Assembly (NCBI GenBank): GCA_030549205.1
Contig: JAUKTV010000007.1
Span: forward strand, 1,178,001 to 1,242,000
Direction of reading: 5' to 3'
DNA: 64,000 nt
Source: Apiosordaria backusii
Lineage: Eukaryota > Ascomycota > Sordariomycetes > Sordariales > Lasiosphaeriaceae
Shown: positions 44,920 to 55,845 of the stretch, piece by piece
Layout: each line of letters begins with the position of its first letter
How positions within the stretch are numbered: position 1 is the stretch's first letter
The notes under the pieces: generated by a model
Told to the model about the DNA's origin: nothing
The model's database searches: none
What the model saw: only the letters and a program-made list of their open reading frames with translations
Made by a program: the position numbers and the translations under genes

Positions 44920-45740
44920 ATGTCCCGCGAAACCCTCCCCTTCCCCACCAGCTCCATCCCCCCCCTAGAACCTTACCTCCCCCCTCCATCCAGCATCCCC
45001 GCCACCAACCCTTCCCAAAACCCAAGCCCTAAAATCCACCTCACCCTAACCTACGCCACCTCCCTCGACGCCTCTTTGTCTCTCTCCCCCGGGACTCGCA
45101 CCATGCTCTCCGGCCCCCACTCCAAAGCAATGACGCACTACCTCCGCACCCGCCACGACGCCATCCTGGTAGGTTGCACAACCGCCATAGTCGACAACCC
45201 CGCCCTCAACTCCCGGTTGGAAACCATCTCCTCTCTTGATCAACAACCTCGCCCTGTCATCCTCGACCCAAAAGGGAGGTGGGACTTTGACGAGGATAGT
45301 CAGGTGATTAGATTGGCGGCGGAGTGGAAGGGGAAGGGACCTTGGGTGGTGGTTGGAAGGGGGCTGGAGGGGGAGGAGAACTTGAAAGAGAGGGGGGAGT
45401 TATTGGAGCGGGTAGGGGGGAGGTATTTGTTTTTGGAGGGGGAGGGGGGAAAAGGGAGGTTTACCTGGGGGGGATATTGGGTGCTTTAGGGAAGGAGGGG
45501 ATAAGGAGTGTGATGGTGGAGGGCGGGGGGGAGGTGATTAATTCGCTGCTGGCAGAGCCGGAGAATAGATGGGTGGATTCGGTGATTGTTACTGTTGCGC
45601 CTACTTGGTTGGGTAAGGGGGGGGTGGTGGTGTCGCCGCCGAGACGGGAGGGGCAGCAGCCGCAGCTGAGGTTGAGGGATGTGAGTTGGCAGCCTCATGG
45701 GGAGGATGTGGTGCTTTGTGGAAGGATTTTACGGGATTGA
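44920..45740 (+). CDS. RIB7: Riboflavin biosynthesis reductase RIB7, frame broken
   Basis: 2,5-diamino-6-ribosylamino-4(3H)-pyrimidinone 5'-phosphate reductase, an NADPH-dependent step between GTP cyclohydrolase II and the deaminase in fungal riboflavin synthesis. The first frame (44920-45489) gives LTYATSLDASLSLSPGTRTMLSGPHSKAMTHYLRTRHDAILVG, the substrate/NADPH-binding start of the RibD C-terminal domain. It ends just after FTWGG. The frame offset by -1 continues with GILGALGKEGIRSVMVEGGGEVINSLL, VDSVIVTVAPTWLGKGGVVVSP and a final GEDVVLCGRILRD, all conserved in RIB7. The break is at a 7-G run (45467-45473). One additional G would give a 273-aa enzyme of normal length. The gene is required for riboflavin prototrophy, so an under-called homopolymer is more likely than a pseudogene. 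Confidence 0.87.
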
Positions 45741-45815
45741 ATGAGCTAGCTGGGAGTGCCTGTTTTTGGTATGTACATACTTATGATGCTAGGTATGGAA
45801 AAAATGGGGAGATGG

Positions 45816-47546
45816 CTAGACATGCCCAACCCATTTGATCTCCAACCACCTAAACAAAACATACCCCAACCCCGTCACGACAAAAGCGCTCTCGAACCCT
45901 ATATCGCCCGTGAGTTTCGCAACCGGCCCTGTATACCAAGGCGCCGCCATCCCCGGCACCACCAACCCCAAACTAACCAAACTCGCCCCCAACGCCGCTA
46001 CCCCCGGTGGCAGTCTTCGTCCCACATTCCAAATAGCATGATCATAACTCCCATAATCCCCCTTTCTAAACACCACCAACTCTGTTATCACCACCGCATC
46101 AAAGCACCCCGCCCAGTACCCAATCACCGCCAAAAAGTTCGCCAAGCTCTCCTCCCACGCCTCGGCAGCTTTGATCGCAAATGGAATGAGTAAACCCATG
46201 GCGACAAAAATGAAGAAGAAGCGGTGGACTTGTGCGAAGAAGGGGAGGAGCTGCTGGAGGTTGACAGAGATGGAATACATGGAGATGGCGATGTTGCCTA
46301 TGACGGACAGCGCTAAAAGGACGAGGATGAATTTGCCAAAGTTGCCGAGGACGGGGACGAGCATTTGGTAAAAGATGCCGCCGATGCCGGTGGTGGCGTA
46401 GGCGGAGGACCAGGAGGGGATGTTGGGGGTGCAGCCGCCGATGGCGGCCCCGAGGATCATCAGGGGCACGGAGGGGAGGAGGAGGCCGAGGTAGGTGTAG
46501 GTGAAGACGCGGAATCTGTGCCATTCAAGAGGATGGTTAGTTGCTGTGTGGTAGGGGGACGAGTTTGTGCGCTAGAAGGGAAGGTATAGGAAACAGAGGG
46601 CTTACCTAGAGACGACGTTTGGCTTGTGGTAGATGCTGTAATCTGATACTGTGCCACCAAACGTGATAAAGTATCCCGCGATGAGACAGCCGTAGGTCAT
46701 GACCTGAGGAGCAGTGGCCGGCGGGTTGTCAGTTTGTAAGTGGAGGTACTTCCCCCGCAACCCAAGGCGATGACGATGGCGATGAGGTTGGGGATCCAAG
46801 TCCATCTCTCCCAGAAGTGGACTGCTCTGAAGCCGAGAAGGGAGACAGCAAAGGAGACGAGGCAAGTGATGATTATACCAATGTTGACAGAGAGCTGGTC
46901 TGGGTTGAGAGAGGCGAGGGTCTGGCCGCCTACTACTGCTGACAGCAGTGAAAAGCCCGTCAAGGTGGCAGCATTCAGGAGGAGGGGAATGGTGACCAGG
47001 TACCGGCTGGGCGGGTTAGTAAGTCAAGTGAGAAATAAAGTAGAAATTATTACATACCCGAAGGAATACCTGGCTTGGATCAGCTGCCGTAGGCCAGTCT
47101 CCATGCCACCGATAATCATAAAGGCAGGCGGGATGCATGTCAACATGGCAAAGAAAATGATGACGAGAGAGGCGTCTCTCAGGTTCATGCCCATACCCAA
47201 CGTGGCCAACATGCCGGTTGGGATACTAGGGCCAGGAAATTCAGATTAGTGAGACCCATGATGACAGAAATACGAGAAAATGGGCTTACGGCAGCAGACA
47301 GAGGAGGCAGGTGAAGAAGACGGTGAACAAGTTGTTGTACTGGGTACATGTCCGCTGCTCGAGAGGCACTGGCTTGATGCCATTCTCTTCGACGCCGATA
47401 TCGAGCAGCTTCTGGTACCACTTTGGGTTGTTGTCGGGATGAGCTTCGTAGACTTCGCCATCCTTGACCGCGAGGATGGACGTCAGGGCACTCTTGAACG
47501 AGTGAGGCTCCTGTCTCTCGAGGTCTGAGTCCTGAGAGTGGCTCAT
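45816..47546 (-). CDS. NCS1-family purine/cytosine permease, frame broken
   Basis: Plasma-membrane proton symporter of the FCY2/FcyB group, importing cytosine, adenine or hypoxanthine. Exons 47546-47290, 47225-47058, 47006-46606 and 46515-45816. Conserved features are the N-terminal NGIKPVPLEQRT segment, helix 1 leading to IPTGMLATLGMGMNLRDASLVIIFF, the RYSFG motif at the second junction, and FITFGGTVSDYSIY. About twelve membrane segments are expected. Within exon 3 the frame shifts by -1 at a 5-G run (about 46751-46755 plus coordinates, C run). Upstream the protein reads IVIALGCGG, downstream KYLHLQTDNPPATAPQVMTYG. One extra G would give 508 aa. A 46-nt GT-AG interval beside the run cannot be the explanation because its phase does not fit. 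The gene is convergent with RIB7, 75 bp apart. Confidence 0.87.
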
Positions 47547-49159
47547 GTTGGTGACTGAGAGGGTTCTATCCCGTAATATAACGCAAAACGTCGAGGGCAA
47601 CAGCAGGTGTCAGAACTACGTTGGCAGCACACGAGAAAGAGAGAGAGAGAGAGGGACTGGAACAACATGAGCACGTTTATTTCTAGTCGAGCTGGGGGCG
47701 CAACCGCCCTTAAGAGGCCATCTTCACCCCAACGCTGGGGAGCAAGCGGGTCTAGCTAGCATATTCACTCGCATCCTCGCTCTTGAATTCGTGCGTGATG
47801 GAATTTCTGTCGTCCATGACATTCACCTTTCTGTCATGTAGCTCATGTCCCATGTGTGCGGTTAATGTGAGCAAACAGGGGATCGAACAGCTAAGATCCT
47901 GGTTTCTGCTGGGGTTCACCGACAACTTACATTCTGATAAGAGAGGCATGCAGGAAATGGCAGGCGAGTGAGCCTTGTCCATTGGAGGGACGCCGTCTGG
48001 GCCAAGCCAGTGATGCAGTCGTATCACCAGCCATGTGTGACATGCAGTAGAGGAGACCAGACGAGGGATAGCGGCCTCTTTTGTCTCTTCGGGGAGCAAG
48101 GTCAAGGTGGCCAAGATGGGCTGAGTTTGGGTGAAGCGGTCTGGTGGTTCGATGGGTGATGGAGGGAAGACAATCCTGGGAGTCTTTCATGTATTTCCGG
48201 CTTCCCCGCAAACCTGAGGGCTTCTGTACGGTCTGTAGCTCGGTCCAACATTGGGCCGGGTATGGTGATCGGCGCCGAAACGCCGTTGTCAAGGGGAGGT
48301 GGTCTGCTTCTTTACCAAGCCATCTTCGGATATGAGGTTGTCGCCAAAACATGCAATCCCTCGACTGTCACGCAAAGCGGGCGATGCGGCTCATAACGTC
48401 GGTTCCAAACTGTCGGAATATCTGAGCATTGATCGGGGGAGACCAATTGGCAGACTCACGGCACCCAGACGGCAATCGACTGCGGGGGGGCTGGGCTATG
48501 GAACTCGATCGGGAACCAGGGGTGGTCCCGCCGTAGTGGTGCAGCAGGGCCAGTGCCCAGCACCCAGTCGACTGCACCGCCCATGCTTCAAGAACGGTTG
48601 AAGAATGGAACCGCAGCCTTCTTGTAACCGGGTCCTTGAGACTGGACGAACAACTGAGAGAATAAACCCCCAGGACACCTAGTATCCTCACATGTCATTT
48701 TGAATATTTCCACCTGAGAATTGTTGAGGAGGTTGGTCTCGCAGGGCTTCAAAAAGAAACAAGTGAATGAGATCATTGCCAGACCATTTCTTTGGCTGAG
48801 GTTGAGCTCCGCCGAAGACTGCGGGGGTCTTATCGATATAACGCAACCCAATGGCTTGACTTACAAAGGGTTAGGGTTATGCACTGTAAGAGGCTCGGCG
48901 GGTGGCACGCGCCGGGATCAAGTTGCTGGCGGTCGTGGTGGGGTCGGCTTCCAGGAGGCCCAACTTGCGCTCCGTGTTTCGAGTTTCGGCATGATCGCAC
49001 TCTCAGAAATCCTACATCTGCTTCCGTCTGGCACTGCTTGATTGCGAATTTGTGTCCGAGAACGACAGCCCTTCCCTACATTCTTCGAGAACCCCCAGAT
49101 CCGAGACAGCGTGCCGAGAGCCGAGAACCTGAACCAGGGTCCGTCCTGGTCGCGCCGCC
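47547..49159. promoter_or_regulatory. 1.6-kb divergent intergenic region
   Basis: Between the permease (-) and SEC1 (+). A GA microsatellite at about 47636-47653 lies roughly 100 bp upstream of the permease ATG. The open frames at 47927-48352 (-) and 48792-49280 (+) have no recognisable domain; the latter runs into SEC1 exon 1 in another frame. Nothing else identified. Confidence 0.45.
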
Positions 49160-51634
49160 ATGGACGGTGTTTCCATCATCAAGGAACACCAAAAGTGTAT
49201 GCCCTCCCAGCTGTTTCTACATAGTTAGAGTTGTCGCTAACGGATTCTCGATACATAGCGATTATCGACATTATTCGTAATACTACCCGAGGCGATGTAA
49301 GCCGGCCCTATGTCCGAGACGAGCACAAACTTGGCTGTGGAAAAGAGGAGACGTTTGGCTAACATTGTCTCTAGTGGAAAGTCTTGGTCCTCGACGAAAC
49401 TACCCAGAAGATTATCGACACCACCGTCAACGAAGATGACATCCTCAACCATAATATCGCGAGTAAGGGCGCCTTTACCCTTGGAAATATGACGGAAGCT
49501 AAAGGAAGACAGACATCGAGCGCATCGAGGAGCGCAGGGAGCCGAACCCGACTATGGACGCCATATACCTTCTGTCGCCCCAACCACATATCGTAGACTG
49601 TCTTATGGCCGACTTTGAACGACGTCGGTACAGGAGTGCGTTTCTGATATGGACCGGGTTTCTGCCAGACGCCCTGGCACGGCGTGTCGATGCTGCCCGA
49701 AGGCAAATAGCAGCGCCCCCTCAGAATCTCTTCGTCGACTTTTACCCTCGAGAATCGCACTTGATCACTTTCAGGGACCCTTCCAGCTTTCAAGTGCTAT
49801 ACAACCCTGCATGCAACGATCTTATTGCTCGCCACTTGACGGCCCTGGCGCAGAAGGTAAGGACTATCCAACTGGGAGCCACGACTTGCGCATACTCATG
49901 GTTTCTATGATAGGTTGCATCCGTTTGTATGACACTGGGGGAGGCGCCCAAAGTTCGATACTATGCGCCACAGAACGCTATTCACGAAGCAGGTGTTCTA
50001 TGTATGCATCTGGCTCGCTTCGTTCAGACCGAAATCGACAGATTACAAAAATGGGACCCAAACTTTCCGCCCCAAACAACACGGCCCCAGTCTGTCCTGC
50101 TCATCACTGACAGATCTATGGACTTGATGGCGCCGTTGCTGCACGAATTCACATACCAGTCTATGGCTCACGATTTACTACCAATAAAAGAACAGCCCGA
50201 CGGCAAGATCACGTTTCACATGACTATCAACGAAGGAATGCCCAATGCAGAGGAGAAGGATATGGAACTGGCCGAGAAAGACAACTTATGGATTGACAAT
50301 CGGCACCGCCATATGTCCGACACGATCGAGAAGCTCATGGGAGACTTCAAAAAGTTCATCGACCAAAACCCTAATTTTGCCAACAAGAATCAAAACGAGA
50401 CCAGTCTGAACGATATCCGAGACATGCTGGCTGGCCTGCCTCAATTCCAAGAGATGAAGCAAGCCTACTCTCTCCACTTAACAATGGCACAGGAAGCGAT
50501 GAACATCTTCCAAAAATTCAAGCTCTCCGACATTGCCTCCGTGGAACAAACCCTCGCCACCGGCCTCGACGAAGACCTCAAGAAACCCAAAAACATCCTC
50601 GACCAAGTCGTCCGCCTGTTAGACGACCCAGACGTCGCCCCAACCGACCGCCTCCGCTTAGTAGCCATCTACGCCCTCTACCGCGACGGCATGATCGACC
50701 AAGACCTCCTCCGATTGCTATGGCACGCCTCCCTCCAGCGATCACGAGACTCCACCGACAAAACCGCCATTGAAAATCTCGAGCTCCTCGGTGCCCGCCC
50801 GTTGAAAGCCCAGCTGAAAGAAGTCCCCCCACGCCAACCCAACCCACCTCTGTTCCCCCCCAACACCAAAAACGCCATCCAAAGCGAGGAGTATGCCTTG
50901 TCGAGATTCGAACCGGCAGTTAAACACATGCTGGAAGATCTCTGTTCTGGGGCTCTGGACCAAACCTCCTTTCCATACGTCATCCCTCCCCAAGGCGGCG
51001 GCATGTCAGACGACTCGCTTCAAACTCAGGGCTCCCTCCGCTCAGCAGCGCCGAGGTGGGCCTCGGCCAACAGGAGACAGGTGGAAAACCGCCAGAGGAT
51101 AATCGTCTTTGTCGCTGGGGGAGCTACCTACAGCGAAGCAAGGGCGTGTTATGAAGTCTCGGAAAAGAACAACCGTGATGTTTATCTGGTGACATCGCAC
51201 ATGATCACCCCGAACAAGTTCGTCGAAGATCTGAGGTTGTTGAAATCCGATCGGAGGAGACTGCAGCTTCCCTTGGATGAGCCACCGAAGAAGGCGCCGG
51301 CGCATCTTTTTGAGAGGCCTGCTCCTCCCCCGTCTCAACAACAACAAGTTCGCCCGCCAGGGTCGGGGGTCGGTGGTGGGGCACCACCACCAGGGATGGG
51401 AATGGGGGGGCAGATGCCGCCTGGTGGGCCGAGGCCGCCGACGAAGGCGCTGGGTGCGATGACGCTTAGTTCTGGACCGGGAGGGCCGTCGGGTGGGTCA
51501 GGGGGTGGGGGTGGGGGTGGGCATGAGAGGTCGAGTAGTACTGCTACTGGGGGTCGGTGGGGGGTGATGATAGGGATGGGAAGAAGAAGGAGAAGAAGAA
51601 GAGGAATATTTTTGGGATTAAGAAGGATAAATAG
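49160..51634 (+). CDS. SEC1: Sec1/Munc18 protein SEC1, C-terminal frame break
   Basis: SM protein that binds assembled exocytic SNAREs and promotes vesicle fusion at the plasma membrane. Exons 49160-49196, 49259-49296, 49375-49462, 49513-49856 and 49914-51634. The mature start is MDGVSIIKEHQKSIIDIIRNTTRGDWKVLVLDETTQKII, typical of SEC1. Further hallmarks are TMDAIYLLSPQPHIV, SVLLITDRSMDLMAPLLHEFTYQSMAHDLL and IIVFVAGGATYSEARACYEVS. The C-terminal tail is a Pro/Gly-rich disordered region. At a 6-G run (51559-51564) the frame goes off by -1. The restored frame reads GKKKEKKKRNIFGIKKDK and stops at 51632-51634, matching the usual Lys-rich SEC1 end; the unshifted frame runs on to 51806 as Arg-rich sequence. 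One added G gives 742 aa. The core SM fold is intact either way. Confidence 0.92.
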
Positions 51635-52284
51635 GGGGGTGGAACAAGCCCGGGGCAGGAAAAAGAGGCGTTTTTTAAGAGCGAGTCAGAGGGAGTTGAG
51701 AAAGAATTGGGAGGGTTCAGGGGGGGGAGAAAGGGGAGAAAGAAGGAGTTGTTGTTGTGTGCTTGGAAATGATGGGACTAGTTTGCGTGTGTGTGTGTGT
51801 ATGTAGCTCTCTCATTGCGTCTGGCTGTGTCTGTACGGTGTCTGTGTGTGTCATATTGCGGGTTCTCTCATCTCTTTTGCTCTCTCTCTCAGTCAGAAAT
51901 GTTTTGTGTGCGCACCTCAAAGCAAGGCGTTTAGCGTCGGTTATTTTAATCTGAATGGAAACGGTAGTTCGGATCTCATCGCTTTTGGCTGCCAAACCTG
52001 TATGCTGTGAGAACTTGGACTGTATGCTCTATCTTCCCAGCAAAAATCAAACTTGAGAATTGATTCAGATGTCAATCACGGGAGTATGCCGGACAGAGAG
52101 CCATCAGATACAACCTGCGCTTATTTTATGTGAACTCTTCACAAGTTCAATCATTTATTTTGTACTGTACAATGTAGCTTCGCACAACCCTCTTTTCCTC
52201 CTCTATCACTTGCGAGGTAGGTAAAAAAAAACCCATTGCCAAAAACCCACCTGACTACCCTACCGCCTTATGGAAGGAAGACTT
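51635..52284. terminator. Convergent 3' intergenic region
   Basis: 650 bp between the ends of SEC1 (+) and RPN1 (-). It includes a GT microsatellite at 51787-51800 and CT-rich sequence near 51885-51893. Presumably the two 3' UTRs; no coding evidence. Confidence 0.45.
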
Positions 52285-55167
52285 TTATTTGCCTGATTCC
52301 CAGTCCGGGTTCTATCAACAAACAAGTTAGCTATTTCGATCACAACGAAAATGGCGAGAGAGACAAACATACCTTGCGCAAAATAACCAGACCCTCGAGA
52401 GTGCTGCTCAGGCTAATGTACTCTTCATCCTCCAGCTCAGCACGCTCACCATGCGCTAACAGCACCGGCGTGCTCTGCGTCTGCCAACCAGTGATAGTCT
52501 TGGGCCGGCCAGCCTGGCCAACCACGTCCACAGCCTGACCAACACGCACATTGACCGTCAATGGCTTGAGGTTCTCATCCAGCGTCACAAGGAAGCGTGG
52601 GTGCATAGCTGTGACTAGGAAGTAGAGCAGATAATGCGAGCTCGAGGTGATAAACTGCTTGGCATCGATCATGGCCACAAGGACAGTGAGCAGGCCAGCG
52701 GCTGATACCCGCGACAAGATCTGGCGGTCGGTGTGAAAGGGGCTGACGGAAAGGGTGCCCTTGCCCATGTGGACGAGACCCTGCGCAATGCGCACCATAA
52801 ACAGTGTCTCTTGATCACGGTGGTAGTAGCTGGCGAGCTGGCGCAGGAGCTGGGCCAATCTGGCGTTGTTGGTACCGGCACCGACAAGACCCATGGCAAA
52901 GATGGCGTTGAGGGCGACATCATTGTCGGTGTCGTGACTGTATCTTGACAGTGTGTCGTATACCTTCATCTGGGGGTTACTTGGGCTGACGAGACCCATG
53001 GCCAGGGGTACTGCTCGGCGAATATTGGCTTCACCGTAGTGCATGAGATGGCCAAACTGTCGGAGAACCATTTCCTGGCCAACATCCTCACCCATGGCAA
53101 TCAGACCAATACCCAGCACAGCATAAGCCTGCAGAAGTTCGTCGCCCTTCTTTTCTTCTGACTCGTCCAAGTGCTCGTTGCAAATGTGCAGCAGCTCCTG
53201 GATCTTTAAGACGGCACCGGTTCCGGCCCACGCGCAAATGGAAGCGAGAACCGAGGTGGGCTTCGCCATAGGATGTTCAACAGCCTTAAGGGTTTCCAAA
53301 ATGACATCCACCTCCTCTTGACGTCCGAAGAACAAAAGACCCAGACCCAAAGCAAGGAATCGGGTCCACTTATCGGTAAGCTGACTCTTGCGGTCATCAT
53401 CCAACAGGGTGGTGATAATTGCCTCGGTAACTTCAGGATTGGAAGAGCCCACGAATACCAAACCGCAAGAAAGAGCGGCCATTGCTGATACCCGCATCTC
53501 CTGAGTCGTATCTGTGATGATGGGTAACAGGAAGTCCAGAATCTCTGCTTTGTGAGAACCAGCATATGCAAGGCCCAGGCCCATGATAACCGATACCCTA
53601 ATGAGCGGGTTCTTATGGGCGAGCTTGTCATTGTCGGCAAGAAGAGCCATGGCGGGCTCAGAGTCCAACCGAACGCCAAAGTTCATGATACCAATAGCGA
53701 GATAAGCACCGGCCTGGATTGGCTCCTCCTCGAGATAGGTGTACTTGTCCACCTGGTCAAGCCCGTTCTCGATGTCCCACATCAGAAGCGTGCCCAGAGA
53801 AGCCACCGTAGACATCATACCCTCATCCTTTGTCTTCCATACCCAGCTCTCCTTGTCGTTTCCAACCAGCATCACCTTGTCGTTGCCGAAGCCCGCGTTT
53901 ACGAAACCGTTAACAAAGGCGGCGGCCAAGTTGTTTCGGCTTGAGTCAAAGTTGGTCATACCGGCGACACGGCTGGTCTCGAGGTGACTCTTGTAAATAT
54001 CTTCGGTAGTCTTGGGCTCGAGGATGTTAAGCTCCTTGCCAAGGGCCTTGAAGTGATCGGGAAGTTTGACGTTGGACAGGCACTCCTGAATTTCTTCGTC
54101 ATCCTCCTTGCCGCTGTCGAGCCATATTCTTTGGCGCGCAATCAAAAATGAAAGCTGCTTCTTGAGCGCCAGGTCGGGGGCGTCTTCGAAGTCGGCTGTA
54201 ATGAGGTCGAAATCATTCAGCCGGATGGCAAGCACCATCGCCTGTGTGTACTGCTTGTAAGTCTTGTAAATATCGTGAGCTACACGGAGGAATAGATCAT
54301 TGTCGGGGTATGTGAGCAGGTTGACCATGGACACCATGTACAAGCAGACCCTCCCGTATGTGTTCTCGTCGACGAACTTGGGCAGCTCCTCGATGATCTC
54401 CAGCTCGCTCATAAGATCGACAGCATCGGCCTCCTGGTTGCTCTTGAGAAACAGGGGAACCAAGGCCAAAGCAAGGTCCACAAGATCGGCTGTCGGCTCG
54501 TCGGCGGCAATGCGCTTCCCGTAGACCTCGCCAATCTCAAGAGCAAGATGTCTGACATACTCGTGACCCCAGGAACCAATGTCTTGCGTAGGGGCAAGGA
54601 GTCGGTACTTGAGGGTATCTTGGCGGTCTTCATCGGAAAAGGTCATACCGATCACCGAGAGTACATCGGCAAGTGAGGTGTTGTCGTCGCCCGCTGGCCA
54701 TTCATCGTGGAGGTTCGTCAGGGTCTCGTAGTGTGGGCGCAGGAATTTTAAGGGCTTGGGGACCGCCGTCATCGAAGATGTCGAGGTCTTGATGAAGTTC
54801 TTCATGGCCTCGAGGGCCGGCTTGTAGAGGGACGCATCGGACTCCTGTTGGGCCGTTAGATGGGGTGTTTGATAGCAACAGTAACAATCGGACAGCAACG
54901 CACAGTCAACCGCTCAACGATCATATCAAGCTCGTTCTTGAGCTGCTGGTCCTCCTCGCTAAGCTCCTCTGAAGCTGTACCACTTTGTTAGCAAGCGCCA
55001 TCCATGTTTGATGATGCCCATGCAGATGTGGACGCACTCTCAGCCTTGTCGTCATCCTTCTTTCCGTTCGCCACAGGTTGGCCGGCCTTGTCCTTCTGTG
55101 TCTCATCGTCGACAGCCTTCCCCTTGCCCTTGTCGGCGGTCTTCGACAGATCGCTGTCTTGCGCCAT
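52285..55167 (-). CDS. RPN1: 26S proteasome regulatory subunit RPN1
   Basis: Largest-class base subunit of the 19S regulatory particle, a docking site for ubiquitin receptors and UBP6. Exons 55167-55038, 54974-54904, 54844-52373 and 52311-52285 give 899 aa, the family length. The N-terminal segment is charged Lys/Asp-rich, followed by SEELSEEDQQLKNELDMIVERLTESDASLYKPALEAMK, a conserved RPN1 start. The toroid of proteasome/cyclosome repeats is clear: YLAIGIMNFGVR, SVIMGLGLAYAGS, AALSCGLVFVGS, ALGLGLLFFG, VLGIGLIAMG and IFAMGLVGAGT. The C-terminus continues through a 9-residue last exon (NPDWESGK). All four junctions keep phase. The gene is divergent from RIO2 and convergent with SEC1. Confidence 0.96.
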
Positions 55168-55845
55168 GGTTGTGGTTATGTCTGGTGGGAGGAGATGCCG
55201 TCAAGCTTTGTTGGGCCTGCGGAAGGTGGCGGGGAGGCAAGGTTGCAGCCTTTCTCGTCGTCGTCGATGCCGATTGAGCGTCGCAGTAGTCCCACGGCGT
55301 ATCGTCCTGTCGTAAGGAATGAAAACAAGTTGTAGAATTCACGGGAAAGTTGGATAGCGGCGGATGCTGAAGACGAAGATGGAAGAAAGCTTAGCAATTC
55401 TCCCGTTGTTGCTGAGGCGGGCAGGCAGCTTGCTGGTTACGCGACACTGCTTGGCCGCCTAGCACTTGGACGACAAGGCGGGCCCAACCTCAGTGGTCAG
55501 TGCTCTACTGAGCTAAGCTCGACCCTTGCTGCCAGATCCCTGACACTGGACTTCCAGCTTTGAGCTCACCGCCCGCGAAGTTGCTCCGGCAAATACAAAT
55601 TCCGTTTCCCTTGAACCTCTCACCAAGAGGACGGGACCCGGTTTGTATCTAATCTTATCGGAGATCTTATCGCTGACGGCGGGCCATGAATTTTTGGTGG
55701 GCACAGCGCAATGCGATGGAGGGGCACTGGCAGACATCACTGAATTGAACCCACCACGCCTTTGATATCTCACCCTTAATTCTATCTTGGGAAATCATCA
55801 TTCACGACTCAACTTTTAAGCGGATATCTACGTCAAACCGCAATC
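55168..55845. promoter_or_regulatory. Divergent promoter region, RPN1 / RIO2
   Basis: 678 bp. It contains an A-box-like hairpin element read on the minus strand at about 55483-55523 (see findings). Otherwise no discrete motif is assigned. Confidence 0.45.

Noticed and set aside
45423..45489. 67-nt GT-AG interval as an intron in RIB7
   Set aside because: Length is 1 modulo 3 whereas 2 is required, and it would delete part of the conserved block.
46709..46754. 46-nt GT-AG interval as an intron explaining the permease frame break
   Set aside because: Removing it leaves the following exon in the wrong phase and deletes residues that read continuously in the other frame.
44920..47546. RIB7 and the purine permease as a functional riboflavin/purine cluster
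   Set aside because: They are merely convergent neighbours; two genes without further pathway members do not support a cluster.
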